The notes beneath the pieces were generated by a model. That model ran no database searches and was not told the origin of the DNA. It saw nothing but the letters and a program-made list of their open reading frames with translations. Positions 24,642 through 32,110 of a DNA stretch of 45,790 nt are shown here, piece by piece. Every line of letters begins with the position of its first letter. The stretch's first letter is position 1. The stretch is from Hamadaea sp. Its GTDB lineage: Bacteria; Actinomycetota; Actinomycetes; Mycobacteriales; Micromonosporaceae. The stretch is taken from contig NZ_JABFVK010000036.1 in assembly GCF_013362815.1 (NCBI RefSeq), positions 1 through 45,790 of the forward strand, written 5' to 3'. A program made the position numbers and the translations under genes.

Positions 24642-25885
24642 GCGGTACGCGTAGAGCGCGGACCGCTCGGCTGAATCGGACCGGCGTCGGGCCGATCGGG
24701 GGGCAGACCGGGCAAGGGCGTCCGCGGTGGTGAACCGCCGTCGTGGGGAGCCGACCGGGCCGGGGTCGACGGCGCAGTTCCGACCTCCCAACTCGGCATG
24801 GGCCCGCCGGGCTGTGGACCGGTGTATTCGAGCAGGACGAGCGCGATGTCGTCGTCCAGCCGGCCGTGCACCCACTCGACCAGCGCGGTCTCGACCGAGG
24901 CAAGTCCGTCGCCGACGGTGCCGTGGCCGAGCAGCCGCCAGGCGCGCTCCGCGATCGGGAAGAACCGGCCGTCCCGGCGAGCCTCGGCGAGTCCGTCGGT
25001 GAAGATCAGCAGCCGGTCGCCGGGTTCCAAACGTTCCACCCGAGCCTTGACCGAGGGCAGGAAACCCAGCGGCGGCGCGGGTGACGGCGGTTCGAGCGGG
25101 ATGACGTTGCCCCGCCGCAGCAGCAGAGGCGCGGGATGGCCGCAGTTCACGACGGTCAGCGTCCCGCCGCGTTCCTCGACGAGCACCGCGGTGACGAAGT
25201 CCTCCTCGCCGACGCTCCGGGCGACTGCCCGATCGAGGTCGGCCACGATGGCCCGCAGATCGGCCCGGTCGTACGCCACGTGCCGATAAGAGCCGAGCAC
25301 GATGCTCGCCAGGCGGACGGCATCGAGGCCCTTGCCCCGGACATCGCCGACGATGATGCGTACGCCGTAGGCCGTCTCCACCGCCTCGAACAGGTCGCCC
25401 CCGATGTCGGCCGCTGCAGTAGCGGAGATGTATCGGCCCGCGATCGACAGCCCGCCGACGGTGGGACCCAACGGACGCAGCACCGCCTGCTGGGCGATCA
25501 TCGCGAGGTGGGACAGCTCGGCGATCCGCTCGGCCTGCTTCTGGCGTACCGCCGCGGCCGCGGCCGCGAGGCCGGTCGCGAGGGCGATGCCGATGACGTT
25601 GAGAAGGGTGGTCTGCCCCCGCGCACCGCCCATGACGGCGAAGACGGTCCCGAGCCCGGTGGCCAGACCGCCCGCGACCAGCACCGATCGCCACGGCGCG
25701 AAGGCGGCCGCCAAGAAGGGCGCCGTCGCCATCAAGCCGATGTAGTGCGGTTCGTCGCCGTCGGCCCACTCCAGGACGGCCAGGAAAAAGAGCAGGATGG
25801 CGGCCGCGCCGACGCCGGCGCGGGTGCCTGGGGTAAGTGGCCGGCGAGACGACCACAGCAGTCGTTCGAGTACGGCAATTAGCAT
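24638..25885 (-). CDS. Membrane-bound PP2C/SpoIIE-type serine phosphatase
   Basis: A 415-residue protein. Residues about 22-115 form four or so membrane helices, a short linker (113-130) with coiled-coil character follows, and residues about 145-360 are a SpoIIE/RsbU-type phosphatase. Metal-binding motifs are ADIGGDLFEAVE, VGDVRGKGLDAVRLA, VNCGHPAPLLL, FTDGLAEAR and the final DDDIALVLLEY. The last ~50 residues are a Pro/Arg-rich tail. Such enzymes dephosphorylate anti-sigma-factor antagonists in partner-switching stress responses. No anti-sigma gene is adjacent, so the partner is unknown. The start ATG at 25885 is divergent from the GNAT gene at 26008. Confidence 0.9.
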   Translation of the reverse strand: MLIAVLERLLWSSRRPLTPGTRAGVGAAAILLFFLAVLEWADGDEPHYIGLMATAPFLAAAFAPWRSVLVAGGLATGLGTVFAVMGGARGQTTLLNVIGIALATGLAAAAAAVRQKQAERIAELSHLAMIAQQAVLRPLGPTVGGLSIAGRYISATAAADIGGDLFEAVETAYGVRIIVGDVRGKGLDAVRLASIVLGSYRHVAYDRADLRAIVADLDRAVARSVGEEDFVTAVLVEERGGTLTVVNCGHPAPLLLRRGNVIPLEPPSPAPPLGFLPSVKARVERLEPGDRLLIFTDGLAEARRDGRFFPIAERAWRLLGHGTVGDGLASVETALVEWVHGRLDDDIALVLLEYTGPQPGGPMPSWEVGTAPSTPARSAPHDGGSPPRTPLPGLPPDRPDAGPIQPSGPRSTRTA

Positions 25886-26007
25886 GCCGGATCGCGGCGG
25901 CTACGACGATGAGGTTGACCCGACAGACGACCTCATTCTGACCGGGCGGAGGAGGGGGGCGTCATTATCCGGTTGCCCGCGCACGAGTCAGCCTCAAGGA
26001 TGACCCG

Positions 26008-26643
26008 ATGCTGGTAGATCACCTCCCGTTGTACGGCTTACGGGTGCGTACGCCCGATCTTGAGCTGCGGCTGCCGGACTTGCCGGAGCTCGCCCGTCTG
26101 GGGGACGTCGCCGGTGAAGGTGTGCACGATCCGGGAGTCATGCCGTTCATGCACCCGTGGACGCAGCAATCGGACGTCGGACGGCACGTCATCCTGAGTG
26201 CACTCGCCGAACTCGGTCAATGGCGGCCGGGCGATTGGAGTCTCGGCCTGGTCGCCTTCCGCGACGGTGAACCCGTCGGTCGCCAGATCTTGAGTGCCCG
26301 GGAGTTCGCAGTCACCCGGGAAGTACGCAGCTGGTCGTGGCTGGGCCGCCGGTTCCACGGCCAAGGTCTCGGTACGCAGATGCGCACCGCCGTCCTCGCG
26401 CTCGCCTTCGACGGCCTCGACGCGTTGAGCGCCTGCTCGGCTGCGTTCCTCGACAACCACTCGTCGCTGCGTGTCTCGGAGAAGCTGGGCTACCAGCCCG
26501 ACGGCATCCAGGTCGACGCCGTACGCGGCGCGCCCACCATCTCCCGTCGGCTGCGACTCACCCGCGAACGCTGGTCGCAGCATTCACGCGTACCAGTGGA
26601 GATTGAAGGTCTGGATCCTTGCCGCGAGATGTTCGGCGCGTGA
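26008..26643 (+). CDS. GNAT family N-acetyltransferase (RimJ/RimL-like)
   Basis: A 211-residue acetyltransferase. The early segment TPDLELRLPDLPEL is typical of RimJ/RimL-like GNATs. The central beta strand LGLVAFRDGEPVGRQ is followed by SWLGRRFHGQGLGTQMRTAVLALAF, where GQGLGT is the acetyl-CoA pyrophosphate loop, and by the late strand SACSAAFLDNHSSLRVSEKLGY, with the usual N-X-X-S-X-X-V-X-X-K-L-G-Y pattern. The acceptor is unknown: ribosomal protein N-termini, antibiotics and other amines are all possible. The ATG has an AAGGA site. The stop codon is one base away from the stop of the convergent dcd gene. Confidence 0.9.
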   Translation: MLVDHLPLYGLRVRTPDLELRLPDLPELARLGDVAGEGVHDPGVMPFMHPWTQQSDVGRHVILSALAELGQWRPGDWSLGLVAFRDGEPVGRQILSAREFAVTREVRSWSWLGRRFHGQGLGTQMRTAVLALAFDGLDALSACSAAFLDNHSSLRVSEKLGYQPDGIQVDAVRGAPTISRRLRLTRERWSQHSRVPVEIEGLDPCREMFGA

Positions 26644-26644
26644 G

Positions 26645-27223
26645 TCAGCGCGTGGGCCAGGTCCGCCAGTTCTGCCACGAACGGCTCGGCGTCGGGCCGC
26701 GCTGCCCCTGGTAGCGCGAGCCGTAGACGGACGAGCCGTAGGGGTGTTCGGCCGGCGACGAGAGCTGGAAGAGGCAGAGCTGGCCGATCTTCATGCCGGG
26801 CCACAGCTTGATCGGCAGATTTGCCACGTTCGAGAGTTCGAGCGTGACGTGGCCGGAGAAGCCGGGGTCGATGAAGCCGGCGGTGGAGTGGGTGAGCAGG
26901 CCGAGCCGGCCGAGCGACGACTTGCCTTCGAGCCGGCCCGCGAGCTGCTCGCCCAGGGTGACCACCTCGAGCGTGGAGGCCAGGACGAACTCGCCGGGAT
27001 GCAGCACGAAGGGCTGGTCGTCGTCCACCTCGACGCACGCCGTCAGCTCGTCCTGCTGGACGGCTGGATCGATGTGCGTGTAGAGGTGATTGTTGAAGAC
27101 CCGGAAGTGCCGGTCGAGGCGCACGTCGATGCTCGACGGCTGAACGAGATCGGGCTCGAAGGGATCGAGCACGAGGTTGCCGTTCTTCAGCTCGGAGACG
27201 AGGTCGCGGTCGGAAAGCAGCAC
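26645..27223 (-). CDS. dcd: dCTP deaminase (probably bifunctional dCTP deaminase/dUTPase)
   Basis: A 192-residue enzyme of the trimeric dUTPase/Dcd fold that makes dUMP precursors for dTTP synthesis. It begins [15 protein letters not shown]; conserved blocks are [77 protein letters not shown] and the C-terminal [13 protein letters not shown] that closes over the nucleotide. It is very similar to the M. tuberculosis enzyme, known to carry out both deamination and dUTP hydrolysis, so bifunctionality is likely. The GTG start at 27223 has TAGAGT six bases upstream, a leaderless arrangement. Confidence 0.96.
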   Translation of the reverse strand: MLLSDRDLVSELKNGNLVLDPFEPDLVQPSSIDVRLDRHFRVFNNHLYTHIDPAVQQDELTACVEVDDDQPFVLHPGEFVLASTLEVVTLGEQLAGRLEGKSSLGRLGLLTHSTAGFIDPGFSGHVTLELSNVANLPIKLWPGMKIGQLCLFQLSSPAEHPYGSSVYGSRYQGQRGPTPSRSWQNWRTWPTR

Positions 27224-27229
27224 CCTGGC

Positions 27230-27235
27230 ACTCTA
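27230..27235 (-). promoter_or_regulatory. -10 element of the leaderless dcd promoter
   Basis: On the minus strand TAGAGT is followed by GCCAGG and then directly by the GTG start of dcd. No Shine-Dalgarno sequence is present. Confidence 0.55.
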
Positions 27236-27303
27236 ACCCAGCCCTTATGTACTACTTGCGCGTCGGCTCGGCGTTTCGGCTAGGTGTTCGTACGTCTGTT
27301 CTA

Positions 27304-27309
27304 TAGAAT
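27304..27309 (+). promoter_or_regulatory. -10 element of a leaderless promoter
   Basis: TAGAAT, inside the AT-rich CTATAGAATC, ends six bases before the ATG at 27316. There is no ribosome binding site. Confidence 0.55.
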
Positions 27310-27315
27310 CGTCGT

Positions 27316-27858
27316 ATGGCTTCCTGGACGCAGTTCGCCGCGGCCTCTCCCCGGCTCGCCGCGCAGATCCGTGCGCTGTTCCACCAGTACGGCCCAGGAC
27401 TGGGCTACCTCGCCACGGTCCGGTCCGACGGCGGCCCGCGGGTGCACCCCGTTTCTCCGCTCATCACCACCGAGGGTGCCTACTGCTTCCTCATCGACTC
27501 ACCGAAACGCCGCGACCTCGAACGCGACGGCCGATACGCGCTGCACGCCTTCCCGGCTGAGGAAACCGACGTCGAGGCGTACCTGACCGGGACGGCCCGT
27601 CCGGTCGAGGACCCGGACGTGATCGCCCGCATCGCCGCTCGCGCAGGCGCGGACGACTCCGTCGACTGGCGGCTGTTCGAACTCGACGTCGAGGTCGCGA
27701 TGCTGCACTCCCCCATGGGCCCCACCAGCGACGGCCGGGCCCGCTCCGGGGTCGCCCAGGTCTGGCGCGAATCCCCACCCGAACGGCGAAGCCCGCGCCG
27801 CCGTGGCTGGCGACGCGGGCATGTTCCCGCCTTGCTGCGGGATGTGATCGCGGCCTGA
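27316..27858 (+). CDS. Pyridoxamine 5'-phosphate oxidase (PPOX) family protein
   Basis: A 180-residue split-barrel flavin- or F420-binding protein. Typical features are LGYLATVRSDGGPRVHPVSPLITTEGAYCFLIDSPKRRDLERDGRYALHAFPAEE, which is the pattern of alternating strands ending in the basic K-R-R-D-L segment that holds the cofactor phosphate, and VEAYLTGTARPVEDPDVIARIA. A C-terminal ~40 residues (PPERRSPRRRGWRRGH) are very basic. Substrates of this group are diverse (haem, biliverdin, F420-linked reductions) and cannot be assigned. The gene is divergent from dcd with 92 bp between starts and convergent with the metalloprotease. Confidence 0.85.
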   Translation: MASWTQFAAASPRLAAQIRALFHQYGPGLGYLATVRSDGGPRVHPVSPLITTEGAYCFLIDSPKRRDLERDGRYALHAFPAEETDVEAYLTGTARPVEDPDVIARIAARAGADDSVDWRLFELDVEVAMLHSPMGPTSDGRARSGVAQVWRESPPERRSPRRRGWRRGHVPALLRDVIAA

Positions 27859-27891
27859 CGCCCCCCGGCTCCGAACCCAATCCCCCGTTGT

Positions 27892-27928
27892 CTCGCCGCG
27901 TCGGCCTCGCAGTCACCGACGCGGCGAG
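27892..27928. terminator. Bidirectional terminator between convergent genes
   Basis: CTCGCCGCGTCGG (27892-27904) and CCGACGCGGCGAG (27916-27928) are perfect 13-bp arms with an 11-base loop. They lie in the 77-bp gap between the PPOX-family stop at 27858 and the metalloprotease stop at 27936. No T-tract is seen on either strand. Confidence 0.65.
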
Positions 27929-27935
27929 CTCCTCG

Positions 27936-28901
27936 TCAGGCGCGGTACGCCGTCCAGCCGTCGAGCATCCGCTGGGCCTGGCCTGCGGTGAACTCGTACA
28001 TGCAGGCGTCGTCGGTGTAGTCCATGAAGTTGTGGATCGGGTCGACACCCGACGCCGAGCACGTGTCCCGGTCGACCGGGCAACCGAACGCGGCCGACTG
28101 CTCGGCCGGCGTGTCCGAGACCTTGTCGTTGGTCTTCGAGCAGCCACCCTGGAACGTGTGGTACAGGTTCAGCCAGTGGCCGATCTCGTGCGTCGCCGTG
28201 TCACCCTCGTTGTAGGGGGTCGCCGTCCCACCGGGGACCGACTCCGCCAGGATCACCACACCGTCTGAAGTGGACAGCTTCCGGGTCGGGAAGGTCGCCC
28301 AGCCGAGCAGATCGTCGCTCAGCAGACCGGTGTAGATGTTGAGCGTCCCGGCGTCGCCCTCGCGCAGCGCCGCCTTCATGTCCTTCTCGCCCTGCGAGCC
28401 GTAGACGATCGGGTACCACGCCGAGTTGACCACCCGGTGGACCTTCACCAGCTGGAACTGGAAGGCCGTCGCCGAACCGCCGTAGACGCCGGCGTACGAC
28501 TTGTTGAGCACGTCCAGCTGAGCGGTGATCAGGTTGTCGGGGATGTTGCCGTTCGCCCGAGTACCGTCCGAGCTGATCACATGCACGATCACGGGAATCG
28601 TGATCGTCGCGGCGGCCGTGGTCGCCCCCGGCTTCTTCCCCTTGCCCTTGAGCAGGGCGTTGGTCTCCTTCTCGCGGGCATCGGTCTGCGCCGCGGTCAG
28701 CTCGTTCGGGTCGGCCTTCGCCGCGCTGCCCGGCTTGGCCTTCGCGTCGGCCGCCCCGGTGGCGACCGGGTTGTAACAGGCCGCCGAAGACGCGGCGAAC
28801 GCGCCCACAGCGACCGGTGAAGCATTCAGCACGAAGGCGGCCGCGGCGGCCACCGCGAGTCCAGCCGCACGCTTCCTGGGCGTACGCCCTGCGTCTGCCA
28901 T
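27936..28901 (-). CDS. Secreted zinc metalloprotease, M43 (pappalysin/cytophagalysin) family
   Basis: A 321-residue exported protease. A signal peptide (about 1-38, with basic RTPRKRAA then a long Ala-rich hydrophobic stretch) is followed by a ~90-residue propeptide and the catalytic domain. The zinc motif HEIGHWLNLYH matches the extended HEXXHXXGXXH-type motif of metzincins (the usual Gly position is Asn-Leu-Tyr here). The Met-turn FMDYTDDACMYEFT, the paired Cys residues around GGCSKTNDK and FGCPVDRDTC, and the end TAGQAQRML are all standard for the M43B group. The ATG at 28901 with GGAGGAG upstream is preferred over the open-frame start at 28922. Confidence 0.92.
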   Translation of the reverse strand: MADAGRTPRKRAAGLAVAAAAAFVLNASPVAVGAFAASSAACYNPVATGAADAKAKPGSAAKADPNELTAAQTDAREKETNALLKGKGKKPGATTAAATITIPVIVHVISSDGTRANGNIPDNLITAQLDVLNKSYAGVYGGSATAFQFQLVKVHRVVNSAWYPIVYGSQGEKDMKAALREGDAGTLNIYTGLLSDDLLGWATFPTRKLSTSDGVVILAESVPGGTATPYNEGDTATHEIGHWLNLYHTFQGGCSKTNDKVSDTPAEQSAAFGCPVDRDTCSASGVDPIHNFMDYTDDACMYEFTAGQAQRMLDGWTAYRA

Positions 28902-29105
28902 GCCATCTCCTCCCCACGACACGCCGGTAGTCGTGTCGCGACAGTGCGCCCCGGGATCGGGGGTCTCTCGGACGCTACGGAGGATCGATCGCGGTCGAGA
29001 ATAGTGCGCTCGGCCGTGACTGTCGCTGGCGATGGATCATCATCGCGGCATCGGCATCAGCCGATCATCGGATGCCGGGATTGCGCGTGTCCGGGGACGA
29101 CCTGA

Positions 29106-29111
29106 TAGAGT
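29106..29111 (+). promoter_or_regulatory. -10 box of the tRNA-Gly promoter
   Basis: TAGAGT ends 10 bases before the mature tRNA 5' end. A possible -35, TTGCGC, lies at 29081-29086 with a 19-base spacer, longer than optimal. Confidence 0.4.
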
Positions 29112-29121
29112 TGCGCCGCCT

Positions 29122-29195
29122 GCGGGTGTAGTTCAATGGCAGAACATCAGCTTCCCAAGCTGACAGTGAGGGTTCGATTCCCTTCACCCGCTCCA
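29122..29195 (+). tRNA. tRNA-Gly (anticodon CCC)
   Basis: A complete 74-base cloverleaf with encoded CCA. The acceptor GCGGGTG (29122-29128) pairs with CACCCGC, followed by T and CCA. The D arm is GTTCAATGGCAGAAC. The anticodon stem TCAGC/GCTGA encloses loop TTCCCAA with anticodon CCC, which reads GGG. The T arm is GAGGGTTCGATTCCCTT. A terminator hairpin follows after five bases. Confidence 0.95.
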
Positions 29196-29200
29196 GACGA

Positions 29201-29239
29201 AAAGCCCAGGTCAGGGACGTGATCCCGAACCTGGGCTTT
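29201..29239 (+). terminator. Terminator of tRNA-Gly
   Basis: AAAGCCCAGGT (29201-29211) pairs perfectly with ACCTGGGCTTT (29229-29239), with further partial pairing inside (GGGA against TCCC). The right arm ends in TTT followed by C. It starts five bases after the tRNA CCA. Confidence 0.85.
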
Positions 29240-29262
29240 CGTATGTAGCCCGCATTCGGTGA

Positions 29263-29317
29263 AGATCAGGGTTATGGGTCGAATCTTGGGCCAAGATTCG
29301 ACCCATAACCCTGATCT
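29263..29317. repeat. Palindromic intergenic element, copy C (perfect)
   Basis: Two 27-bp arms are exact reverse complements with a single central base (29290). The left arm reads AGATCAGGGTTATGG (29263-29277) then GTCGAATCTTGG (29278-29289); the right arm is 29291-29317. It lies between the tRNA terminator and the stop of the minus-strand DUF998 gene at 29327. It is the cleanest copy of the family also seen at 10082 and 18573. Confidence 0.9.
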
Positions 29318-29326
29318 GGTGGGAAC

Positions 29327-29929
29327 TCACAGTCGGGCGAGTGCCGCAGTGGGGGCCGGAACGGCGGCGCGCAGGAGCCGCCCGGCCAGCACGATCAGCA
29401 TGCCGAGTTCGGCGGCGGCCATGACGCGCTCGGTGAGGCCGATGGCGTACCGGTGGAGCAGGTAGGTGGAGGCCAGCATGGCCAGTCCGCCGGCCATTCC
29501 GACGCCGGTGAGTCGACGGAAGCCGAGGCGCAGCCCGGCGGCGAGCAGCGCGGCGAACGCGACGGTGGAGGCGTACCGGTGGAGGTAGCCGGCTGCGCTG
29601 AGGGCTTCACCGACCGGATCGGTGGGCACGACGGTCGCGACCAACAGGGCGCCGCTCCAGACGCTCAGCAAGACCGTGGCCAGCCGATGCGATCGATAGA
29701 GCGACGGAAGCAGGCCCAGGGTCGCAAGGGCGGCGAGCGCCATGGCGGTTTCGACCGCACCGCCACGATCGGCGGCGGCGTAGTCGCTGATGGTGTGCTC
29801 CCACGGCGACAGGCCGTCGCCGTCGAGGTGACCGACGATGGTCAGCAGCCCGGAGAGAAGCAGTCCGAAGAGGGCGAACGAGAGGCGAGTCATGAAGATC
29901 ATGCTCGTCGGGCGGCGGCTCGGAGACAT
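29327..29929 (-). CDS. DUF998 family membrane protein
   Basis: A 200-residue protein with six predicted membrane helices. The segment SPWEHTISDYAAADRGG after helix 1 is the signature of DUF998, as are VVPTDPVGE and the LHRYASTVAFAALL helix, which lies close to a conserved His. The function of the family is unknown; some members are annotated as hypothetical transporters or membrane-stabilising proteins. The first 12 residues are polar, and downstream ATGs at 29902 and 29893 are possible true starts, since MTRLSFALFG would begin directly at helix 1. The perfect palindromic element ends 10 bases after its stop codon. Confidence 0.85.
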   Translation of the reverse strand: MSPSRRPTSMIFMTRLSFALFGLLLSGLLTIVGHLDGDGLSPWEHTISDYAAADRGGAVETAMALAALATLGLLPSLYRSHRLATVLLSVWSGALLVATVVPTDPVGEALSAAGYLHRYASTVAFAALLAAGLRLGFRRLTGVGMAGGLAMLASTYLLHRYAIGLTERVMAAAELGMLIVLAGRLLRAAVPAPTAALARL

Positions 29930-29978
29930 CGCCGTCGCGACGGGTCCGGCTCTCCGTCGCGCGAGCTAGGTGACTGTC

Positions 29979-30012
29979 CCGTAGGGGCCCGCCGGACAGC
30001 GGGCCCCTACGG
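29979..30012 (-). terminator. Terminator after the NlpC/P60 gene
   Basis: CCGTAGGGGCCCGC (29979-29992) and GCGGGCCCCTACGG (29999-30012) are perfect 14-bp arms around a 6-base loop, five bases beyond the stop codon at 30018. It is a strong GC-rich stem without a long T-tract. AAAA on one plus-strand flank gives TTTT before the stem on the minus strand. Confidence 0.75.
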
Positions 30013-30017
30013 AAAAG

Positions 30018-31010
30018 TCAGGAGCCGTACGGACGGCCGTAGCCGTAGATCGGTGCGGCGTCGATCTTTCTCATCATGATCGGTACGCCGGCTCTGGACG
30101 CGTGCACGATCCAGCCGTTGCCGACGAACATGCCGACATGGTGGATGTCGGAGTAGTAGAAGACGAGGTCTCCGATGCGGAGGTTGGCTCGGGACACGTG
30201 CTGCACCGAGTTCCACTGCGACTTGGCGTTGTGCGGCAGCGAGATGCCGGCCGCCCGCCACGCCGCCATCGTCAGACCTGAGCAGTCGAATGAGCCGGGA
30301 CCGTCGGCACCCCACACGTAGGGCTTGCTGATCTGGGCGCAGGCGTACTTCGCGGCGGTGGCGGCTTTGCCACCCGGGTAGGTCGAAGGGCACGGCGCCG
30401 GACGCAGGCTACCGAGTCCGCCTGTCGTCGCGTACAACTTCTGAACCTGGGTCTGCAAGGTTTTGATCTGGCCGTTGAGCTGTTTGGCCTGGTCGTTGAG
30501 CGTCTTCTCGGCCTCGGCGAGCGCGGCGATCTTGTCGTCGATCGGCTTGCGCTTCTCCGTCAAGTCGTTGCGCTTGGCGATGACGTCGGCCAGTTTGTCG
30601 CGCTGAATGCGGGAGAACTGGTCGAGCATCACGAGCTGGTCGGTGACGTCGGTCGGCGACTTGGCGCTGAGCAGGGCGTTCAGCTCGGTGGTGCTACCGC
30701 CGGTGTAGAGGTACGCCGCGAACTCACCGACGCGGGCGCTGGCCACGTGCAGTTCCAGCTCCAGCGGGTCGAGTTGCTTCTTCAGCCCTTCCAGCCGCTT
30801 GCGCTCGGCGGTGAGCTTCTCTTTGGTGTCGTTGTGCTGTTCCAGCACGGGCTCGAGCTTGTTCCAGGCGTCGTCGATCTGCTTCTCCAGCGCGCTGACC
30901 GACGGGTCCGCTCGGACGGCCTCACTGCTGAGCAGCATTCCCATCGTCGCGACGACGGAGAGCGCGAGAGTGATCAGGGCACGTGTCTTGCGGGTGGGAT
31001 GGCTGGCCAC
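30018..31010 (-). CDS. Secreted NlpC/P60 peptidoglycan hydrolase with coiled-coil (RipA-like)
   Basis: A 330-residue cell-wall endopeptidase. A signal peptide (about 1-35) is followed by a long coiled coil (about 38-200, rich in LEKQIDDAWNKLEP, KLTAERKRLEGLKKQ and NDQAKQLNGQIKTLQ heptads). The NlpC/P60 domain (about 220-330) has the catalytic Cys in YVWGADGPGSFDCSGLT and the His in YSDIHHVGMFVGNG. Such enzymes cleave peptide stems during cell separation or growth; the coiled coil usually autoinhibits or anchors them. The GTG start at 31010 has GAGGAG upstream. The long leader carries a cyclic di-AMP riboswitch. A close paralogue lies at 32111-33088. Confidence 0.95.
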   Translation of the reverse strand: MASHPTRKTRALITLALSVVATMGMLLSSEAVRADPSVSALEKQIDDAWNKLEPVLEQHNDTKEKLTAERKRLEGLKKQLDPLELELHVASARVGEFAAYLYTGGSTTELNALLSAKSPTDVTDQLVMLDQFSRIQRDKLADVIAKRNDLTEKRKPIDDKIAALAEAEKTLNDQAKQLNGQIKTLQTQVQKLYATTGGLGSLRPAPCPSTYPGGKAATAAKYACAQISKPYVWGADGPGSFDCSGLTMAAWRAAGISLPHNAKSQWNSVQHVSRANLRIGDLVFYYSDIHHVGMFVGNGWIVHASRAGVPIMMRKIDAAPIYGYGRPYGS

Positions 31011-31021
31011 CTTGGGTGGGT

Positions 31022-31200
31022 CTCCTCTTCCACCGAGGGCGTTCGGGTCGCCCTCACCGCCTACCGGGTTAGCTGCCGGGTTCGCGCTGGAAGATGCGCT
31101 ACCGCTGACGCGGATTCACCCCTGAGGCCGTGCGGCCTTCACTTACCTGGGTCCCCGGTCCGCGGCAGTCGTCGCGGTTCGGCGGCGGCGCTAGGGGCCG
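31022..31200 (-). ncRNA. ydaO/yuaA-type cyclic di-AMP riboswitch
   Basis: Read on the minus strand, the leader of the NlpC/P60 gene contains the two most conserved ydaO blocks in the right order: GGGGTGAATCCGC (31122-31110), then GAACCCGGCAGCTAACCCGG (31083-31064), followed by GTAGGCGGTGAGGGC and the expression-platform purines GGAAGAGGAG (about 31032-31022). Actinobacterial cell-wall hydrolase genes are a known location for this riboswitch, where cyclic di-AMP binding lowers expression. Exact boundaries are estimates. The GGAAGAGGAG doubles as the ribosome binding site region of the GTG start at 31010. Confidence 0.88.
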
Positions 31201-31303
31201 CCCCGGATGGCCGACCGACTTCCTGCGCCTCGATGACTCTAAAGTCGCGCGTTATCGAACCGCAACCCGGGACTAGCACGCACTTCAATGTGTAGTCAAT
31301 GGT

Positions 31304-32074
31304 CTAACCGACCGTGACGTAGACGTCGTCCAGAATGCCGTGAAACTGGTCGTTCCAGGGACCGATCCCCTTACCGCCCAACCGGAGCGGATCACCATTC
31401 ACAATGGACAGCTGTGCCGGAATAGCGGTGCTCGCCCGCAATTCACCGTCCACGAACAACGCCAGTCCGGTGCTTCGGCGTACGCAATCCAGGCGATGCC
31501 AGGCACCGTCGGCGACCGTGCGACGCCACTGCGCGACATAGATGCGATTCACCCCGAAAACCAGCCCGGCGACGACGCAGCTCGGCAGTCCGCCCAAGTG
31601 ATCCACTTGCAGTTTGTACTGCGTACCCTGGGTCGAGAAGCCCTTCTGCACGACGTTCTCGCCGTCGCTGGTGTTCTGTGATTCCAGGAGCACCTGCGCG
31701 CCCCACGAGACATCGGCCTGCCCCGGATTCAGCCACGCGGCAGGGTCGCTCTCCAAGACGACGCGCGGGCAATCGGCCTCCTGAACCTGGCACACCGACG
31801 GATACCCGACGGCCACCGTCCCGGCCCGGGCCTTGGCGGTCAGCGCGCCGCCCATCACCCCGACCGGATGCAACCGCAGCGTCCGGTCGGCGTCCCAGAT
31901 CGGGTCGGCCAGACCGGCGTCGAAGGCGTACCGGAGGGTGACCGGTTCACCGGCGGCCCGGCGCTGGTCCGGGGTGCGTACGTCGGCGGTCGGGCTGGCG
32001 GGAGCCGGGACGGTCGCGAGGAGGACGGCCAGCAGGCCGACTCCGCTGCCCAGCGTGAGACGGAGACCCTTCAC
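31304..32074 (-). CDS. Secreted LamG/concanavalin A-like protein
   Basis: About 256 residues: a signal peptide (ending near APASPTA) and one beta-sandwich domain of the laminin-G/concanavalin type. LRYAFDAGL at the start and FHGILDDVYVTVG at the end are the two edge strands typical of LamG_3 domains. SVCQVQEADCPR and LPSCVVAG contain probable disulphide cysteines, and WHRLDCVRRSTGLALFVDGEL is the characteristic central W-H-X-L strand pair. It probably binds a glycan or protein at the cell surface. The start is ambiguous: GTG at 32074 gives a normal signal peptide, while the upstream GTG at 32101 lies inside a perfect palindrome. It sits between two NlpC/P60 genes on the same strand. Confidence 0.8.
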   Translation of the reverse strand: MKGLRLTLGSGVGLLAVLLATVPAPASPTADVRTPDQRRAAGEPVTLRYAFDAGLADPIWDADRTLRLHPVGVMGGALTAKARAGTVAVGYPSVCQVQEADCPRVVLESDPAAWLNPGQADVSWGAQVLLESQNTSDGENVVQKGFSTQGTQYKLQVDHLGGLPSCVVAGLVFGVNRIYVAQWRRTVADGAWHRLDCVRRSTGLALFVDGELRASTAIPAQLSIVNGDPLRLGGKGIGPWNDQFHGILDDVYVTVG

Positions 32075-32077
32075 CCC

Positions 32078-32108
32078 GACAATTGTGCCGAAAATCGGCA
32101 CAATTGTC
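32078..32108. other. Perfect 14-bp inverted repeat between two minus-strand genes
   Basis: GACAATTGTGCCGA (32078-32091) and TCGGCACAATTGTC (32095-32108) pair perfectly with a 3-base loop. It begins three bases beyond the stop of the upstream NlpC/P60 gene (32111) and ends four bases before the likely GTG start at 32074. It can be a terminator for the first gene or an operator for the second; the AT-rich AATTGT ends are more like an operator. Confidence 0.6.
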
Positions 32109-32110
32109 CG

